The notes under the pieces are model-generated. The model worked only from the letters and a program-made list of their open reading frames with translations, searched no databases and was not told the DNA's origin. A stretch of DNA of 6,750 bases from Sulfuriferula multivorans (GTDB lineage Bacteria > Pseudomonadota > Gammaproteobacteria > Burkholderiales > Thiobacillaceae), in assembly GCA_010365175.1 (NCBI GenBank), contig JAAFGW010000159.1:1-6750 (forward strand), read 5' to 3'. A program made the position numbers and the translations under genes. Positions 6,284 through 6,750 of the stretch are shown piece by piece (positions within the stretch are counted from its first letter, which is position 1; each line of letters starts with the position of its first letter).

Positions 6284-6750
6284 TCAGTTTTTCCAGATTT
6301 TAAGCTGAGCGCGCAGACGGGCAACTGCCTGCGAATGTAACTGGCAAACACGTGATTCAGACACCCCCAGCACCACGCCAATTTCCTTCAGGTTCATGTC
6401 CTGTTCGTAGTACATGCCCATCATGCTGCGCTCGCGCTCGGGCAGATTGTGGATGGCTGAGACCAGGCTGTCGCGAAAGCCACCGTCCTCCAGCACGGCA
6501 AGCGGATCGTCGCTGCCATCGACCAGATAGCGCTCAAGAAAACTGGCGCTGTCTTCGTCAGAGAAATCTTCGTAGTACAACAGTTGCGAGCACTTCACGT
6601 CGCCCAACATGGATTGGAATTGATCGATGGCCAATCCCATTTCGGCAGAGATTTCCTGCTCGGTTGGCGGCTTGCCATTGCGTTGCTCCAGCCGATTAAT
6701 CGCCGCTTCGATCTGGCGTGACTTTTGACGTACGTGGCGAGGCAACCAGT
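6284..6750 (-). CDS. fliA: Flagellar sigma factor FliA (sigma-28), C-terminal part, 5' end beyond the window
   Basis: Directs RNA polymerase to late flagellar, motility and chemotaxis promoters. About 155 C-terminal residues are present, of a family usually near 235-245. The frame stays open to the window edge, where DWLPRHVRQK (its first Asp inferred from a partial codon) matches the FliA region just before sigma region 3. Region 3 continues through IEAAINRLEQ and the GKPPTEQEISAEMGL helix pair. Sigma region 4 begins at LPERERSMMGMYY and includes the helix-turn-helix LKEIGVVLGVSESRVCQLHS. The protein ends ARLRAQLKIWKN. A TTG within the LPRH motif is an internal codon, not the start. Downstream is a change of function to central metabolism, so fliA probably ends a flagellar operon. 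Confidence 0.92.
   Translation of the reverse strand, partial: WLPRHVRQKSRQIEAAINRLEQRNGKPPTEQEISAEMGLAIDQFQSMLGDVKCSQLLYYEDFSDEDSASFLERYLVDGSDDPLAVLEDGGFRDSLVSAIHNLPERERSMMGMYYEQDMNLKEIGVVLGVSESRVCQLHSQAVARLRAQLKIWKN

Noticed and set aside
1..6750. Search for mobile elements, CRISPR repeats, toxin-antitoxin pairs, defence or phage genes
   Set aside because: No repeated spacer pattern, transposase motif, long inverted repeat or tRNA-like segment was seen. The window is filled by housekeeping genes.

Overview
The window reads as ordinary chromosomal DNA of a Gram-negative proteobacterium. A betaproteobacterium is most likely. The basis is the gene order sdhC-sdhD-sdhA-sdhB-sdhE-gltA, a hexameric-type (type II) citrate synthase, a four-subunit heme-b succinate dehydrogenase, and a FliA flagellar sigma factor next door. 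A gammaproteobacterium cannot be excluded, and I cannot name the genus from sequence alone. I see no mobile element, CRISPR array, tRNA or rRNA gene, or phage gene.

Layout, right to left, because almost everything is on the minus strand. The right edge holds the C-terminal part of fliA (6284-6750, start outside the window). A 134-bp intergenic gap (6150-6283) carries a plausible sigma-70 promoter. Next comes a single-domain malic enzyme (4926-6149). Only 25 bp later the succinate dehydrogenase operon begins: sdhC (4520-4900), sdhD (4164-4523), sdhA (2413-4167), sdhB (1680-2375), the SdhA flavinylation factor sdhE (1433-1687) and citrate synthase gltA (141-1436). Three junctions are 4-bp ATGA overlaps, one is an 8-bp overlap, and sdhA-sdhB is separated by 37 bp. 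At the left edge the last 36 codons of an unidentified plus-strand gene (3-113) converge on gltA. A weak terminator-like hairpin for gltA lies inside that gene.

The genes form one metabolic unit. Citrate synthase feeds acetyl-CoA and oxaloacetate into the TCA cycle. SdhCDAB oxidises succinate to fumarate and reduces quinone in the inner membrane. SdhE helps attach FAD to SdhA. Malic enzyme links malate to pyruvate, which can resupply acetyl-CoA. All catalytic, heme, Fe-S and flavin-ligand residues that I could check by family knowledge are present, so the enzymes look intact.

The least ordinary points are small. The 5' end of sdhC has no in-frame ATG, and one extra G appears to separate an ATG from the sdhC frame. 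Malic enzyme, sdhC and sdhB lack visible Shine-Dalgarno sequences, while sdhD and sdhA have strong ones. The malic enzyme is placed directly upstream of sdhC. I found no evidence of a previously undescribed system.
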